This document shows, piece after piece, positions 4,535 to 6,797 of a stretch of 6,797 bases of DNA. Source of the DNA: Lysobacterales bacterium (GTDB lineage Bacteria > Pseudomonadota > Gammaproteobacteria > Xanthomonadales > Xanthomonadaceae); assembly GCA_020442545.1 (NCBI GenBank), contig JAGRJX010000124.1:1-6797 (forward strand), in the 5' to 3' direction. Each line of letters opens with the position of its first letter. Positions within the stretch are counted from its first letter, which is position 1. Below the pieces are notes generated by a model that was given only the letters and a program-made list of their open reading frames with translations, ran no database searches and was not told the origin of the DNA. The translations under genes were made by a program, and so were the position numbers.

Positions 4535-5599
4535 ATGCACAGTCAGCGGATCGCCGGCGCTTTCGCCGTTCTCAGCCTGATGACCGCCACCGCCACGCTC
4601 GCCCAGGGCGGGCCCGGCGGGATGCCTCCCACGGCAGTGGAAACCGCCAGCGTCGAGATCACGTCGCTGGATCAGAGCGTCGACGTGATCGGCAACCTGC
4701 GCGCCGACGAGTCCGTGACCCTGCGTCCGGAAATTGCCGGCCGTATCGAAAAGATCCTCTTCACCGAGGGTCAGCAGGTGCGGAAGGGCGAGCCGCTGTT
4801 CAGGCTGGACGCCGCGCTGATCCGTGCCGACCTCAACGAGGCCAACGCAAATCTTGCCTTGTCGCAGCGCAGCTTCGACCGCGCCGAGGATCTGATTGAC
4901 CGCAAGCTGATTGCCCAGTCCGACTACGACAGCGCGCGCAGCAAGCTGAGCGTGGATCGCGCCAAGCAGGCTTCGGCGCGCACCCGGCTGGACAAATCGG
5001 TGATCCGCTCGCCGTTCGCCGGCGTGGTCGGTCTGCGTCAGGTCAGCGTGGGCGAGTATGTCAGCGTCGGTCAGGCGCTGGTCGATGTGGTCTCGATCGA
5101 TCCGATCAAGCTCGAGTTCGCGGTGCCCGAACTGTACCTGTCGCAGGTCAAGGTGGGTCAGGCCGTCAATCTGCGCGCCGACGCGTTCCCCGGCGAGCGT
5201 TTTGCGGGGGAAGTCTACGCGGTGGCGCCACAGATCGACCTCGCCACACGCTCATTGACCGTGCGTGCACGGGTTCCAAACCCGGATGGCAAGCTGCGCC
5301 CGGGCCAGTTCAGTTCGGTATCGCTGGTGCTGGATCGCGTGTCCGACGCCATGATCATTCCCGAACAGGCGTTGTGGCCACTGGGCGACAAGCAGTACGT
5401 CTACCGCGTGGTTGATGGCAAGGCCGATCAGGTCGAGGTGCGCACCGGGCAGCGTCAGCCCGGCAAGGTGCAGATCGTCAGCGGCCTGAACGCGGGCGAC
5501 ACCGTGATCACCGCCGGGCAGCAGAAGATCGGTCCCGGTTCGCCGGTGAATCCGCTTCCGCCCCGGACGGCCCCGGCCACACCCGCCCCGGCGCAGTAA
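4535..5599 (+). CDS. RND efflux periplasmic adaptor (membrane fusion protein)
   Basis: A 354-residue periplasmic protein that links an RND pump to an outer-membrane channel. Residues 1-23 look like a signal peptide (MHSQRIAGAFAVLSLMTATA, then TLA before Gln24). There is no lipobox cysteine, so unlike AcrA or MexA it is probably not lipidated. Domain order: membrane-proximal strand (33-55); lipoyl half-motif with RPEIAGRIEKI and EGQQVRKGEPLFRLD (64-92); alpha-helical hairpin (about 93-155); second lipoyl half SPFAGVVGLRQVSVGEYVSVGQ (159-180); beta-barrel (about 190-265) with ATRSLTVRARVPNPDG and LRPGQFSSV; membrane-proximal domain (about 270-338); and a Pro/Ala-rich tail. ATG 4535 is preferred over the in-frame ATG 4460 because it puts the signal peptide at the N-terminus; a weak GAGA lies 8 bases upstream. 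The pump gene follows after 30 bp. Substrate cannot be inferred. Confidence 0.92.
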   Translation: MHSQRIAGAFAVLSLMTATATLAQGGPGGMPPTAVETASVEITSLDQSVDVIGNLRADESVTLRPEIAGRIEKILFTEGQQVRKGEPLFRLDAALIRADLNEANANLALSQRSFDRAEDLIDRKLIAQSDYDSARSKLSVDRAKQASARTRLDKSVIRSPFAGVVGLRQVSVGEYVSVGQALVDVVSIDPIKLEFAVPELYLSQVKVGQAVNLRADAFPGERFAGEVYAVAPQIDLATRSLTVRARVPNPDGKLRPGQFSSVSLVLDRVSDAMIIPEQALWPLGDKQYVYRVVDGKADQVEVRTGQRQPGKVQIVSGLNAGDTVITAGQQKIGPGSPVNPLPPRTAPATPAPAQ

Positions 5600-5629
5600 G
5601 CGCCCGCCAGCGAACAGGAGTCCGCACCG

Positions 5630-6797
5630 ATGGTGCTTTCCGACATCTCCATCCGTCGCCCGGTGCTGGCGATCGTGATCAACCTGGTCATTCTGCTGGT
5701 GGGTCTGATTACCTACGAGCGGCTGGCCGTGCGCCTGATCCCGAAGGTTGATACGCCGGTGGTAACCGTGGCTACCAGCTATCCCGGCGCCAGTGCCGAG
5801 GTCATCGAGTCGCAGATCACCACGCCGATGGAAGAGCAGCTCTCCGGCATCGAGGGCGTGGACTTCATCAATTCGGTCAGCCGTGAACAGAGCTCGCAGG
5901 TGACGGTGACCTTCAAACTCGACCGCGACCCGGACAGCGCGGCGGCTGACGTTCGCGACCGGGTGGCGCAGGCGCGTGGCGTGTTGCCGCGCGACGCACT
6001 CGATCCGGTGGTTCAGAAGCAGGAAGCCGACGCCCAGCCGATCATCTATCTCGCGTTTTCCAGCGACCATCATTCACTGACCGACATCGCCGACATCGCC
6101 AAGCGGCTGGTCAAGGACCGCGTGCAGAACATCGGCGGCGTCGCCCGCGCGGACATCTACGGTAACCGCTACGCCATGCGTGTGTGGCTGGACCCGCCGC
6201 GGCTTGCCGCCTTCGGCCTGACGCCGGCGGACGTGGAAAACGCGCTGCGCACGCAAAACGTGGAGATTCCGGCCGGTCGTATCGAAAGCACGCAGCGCGA
6301 ATTCACCATCCTGTCGGAAACCGACCTCAGGACCGCCGACCAGTTCGCCGCGATCATTCTCAAGACCGACGCAACCGGCAACCCCATCGTCCGTCTGCGC
6401 GACGTGGCCAGGGTCGAGCTCGGTGGCGACCAGTCGCGTTTCCGCGCGCGCTTCAAGGGTCGCACCGCGGTGCCGCTGGCGGTATCCAAGCAGGCGACGG
6501 CCAATCCGTTGACCATATCCAAGGATCTGAAGGCGCTGTTGCCGGACATCCAGCGTACCCTGCCGGAAGGCATGAAGGTGGAGATCGCGCACGATTCGAC
6601 CATCTTCATCGAACACTCGATCAGCGAGGTCTACAAGACCATCGGCGAGGCCATCGTGCTGGTGGTGATCGTGATCTTCCTGTTCCTGCGCTCGGGCCGC
6701 GCCACGCTGATCCCGCTGGTGACCATCCCGGTATCGCTGATCGGCGCCTTCGCGGTGATGTACGCGATGGGTTTCTCGATCAACACGCTGACGCTGC
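5630..6797 (+). CDS. RND efflux pump, inner-membrane subunit, N-terminal part
   Basis: The reading frame is open from 5630 to the right edge (389 complete codons); the family's usual length is about 1020-1050 residues, so roughly 60% is missing. The start is firm: AGGAG (5616-5620) lies 9 bases upstream, and the product opens MVLSDISIRRPVLAIVINLV like HAE1-type (AcrB/MexF-like) proteins. Visible parts: transmembrane helix 1 (about 11-29); porter subdomains PN1 and PN2 (about 35-330) with YPGASAEVIESQITTPMEEQ (51-70), IEGVDFINSVS (74-84) and DVRDRVAQAR (107-116); transmembrane helix 2 (about 338-354, IVLVVIVIFLFLRS); and the start of the next helices with PLVTIPVSLIGAF (362-374). It would be a proton-driven antiporter exporting drugs, solvents or metabolites through the adaptor and an outer-membrane channel. 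The proton-relay Asp pair of TM4 lies beyond the window. No outer-membrane factor or local regulator gene is visible. Confidence 0.93.
   Translation, partial: MVLSDISIRRPVLAIVINLVILLVGLITYERLAVRLIPKVDTPVVTVATSYPGASAEVIESQITTPMEEQLSGIEGVDFINSVSREQSSQVTVTFKLDRDPDSAAADVRDRVAQARGVLPRDALDPVVQKQEADAQPIIYLAFSSDHHSLTDIADIAKRLVKDRVQNIGGVARADIYGNRYAMRVWLDPPRLAAFGLTPADVENALRTQNVEIPAGRIESTQREFTILSETDLRTADQFAAIILKTDATGNPIVRLRDVARVELGGDQSRFRARFKGRTAVPLAVSKQATANPLTISKDLKALLPDIQRTLPEGMKVEIAHDSTIFIEHSISEVYKTIGEAIVLVVIVIFLFLRSGRATLIPLVTIPVSLIGAFAVMYAMGFSINTLTL

Noticed and set aside
5252..6616. Two minus-strand open frames (5252-6073 and 6074-6616) under the RND genes
   Set aside because: Both are antisense to clear adaptor and pump coding sequence, and their His/Arg/Asp-rich translations lack any recognisable domain.

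Overview
The window is high-GC, densely coded chromosomal DNA, most likely from a gammaproteobacterium of the Xanthomonadales/Lysobacterales (Xanthomonadaceae or Rhodanobacteraceae type). The pointers are an intracellular PHA depolymerase, a secreted delta-60 repeat protein ending in a short FxDGxE-like tail, a stand-alone TfoX C-terminal-domain protein, and an intergenic palindromic repeat of the CCTTCTCCC/GGGAGAAGG kind often seen in that group. The assignment rests on remembered family resemblance, not on a search.

Layout from left to right. (1) 1-181, minus strand: the N-terminal 60 codons of an intracellular polyhydroxyalkanoate depolymerase (phaZ) that runs off the left edge. (2) 182-360: a divergent intergenic region with short repeats and a hairpin next to a ribosome binding site. 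(3) 361-1782, plus: an exported delta-60 repeat protein. (4) 1856-2440, plus: a LOG/TIGR00730 family nucleotide phosphoribohydrolase. (5) 2441-2755: a 315-base non-coding stretch between converging genes, holding three hairpins and a 133-bp inverted doublet of palindromic repeats. (6) 2756-3618, minus: a two-gene, translationally coupled unit, free methionine-(R)-sulfoxide reductase (msrC) followed by a TfoX C-terminal-domain protein. (7) 3619-3726: a divergent promoter region. (8) 3727-4425, plus: bioD, dethiobiotin synthetase, probably read from a leaderless transcript. (9) 4535-5599 and 5630 to the right edge, plus: an RND efflux operon made of a periplasmic adaptor and the first 389 residues of the inner-membrane pump.

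Most of this is housekeeping or stress-related: carbon-store mobilisation, nucleotide salvage or clean-up, repair of oxidised free methionine, biotin synthesis and drug or metabolite efflux. The only tight functional units are the msrC-TfoX_C pair (ATGA overlap) and the RND adaptor-pump pair (30-bp gap). No mobile element genes, RNA genes or CRISPR arrays were seen, and I see no convincing new multi-gene system. The points most worth a second look are the repeat-rich convergent intergenic region, the putative leaderless bioD promoter, the coupling of an oxidative-repair enzyme to a lone TfoX_C domain, and the C-terminal tail of the secreted delta-60 protein.
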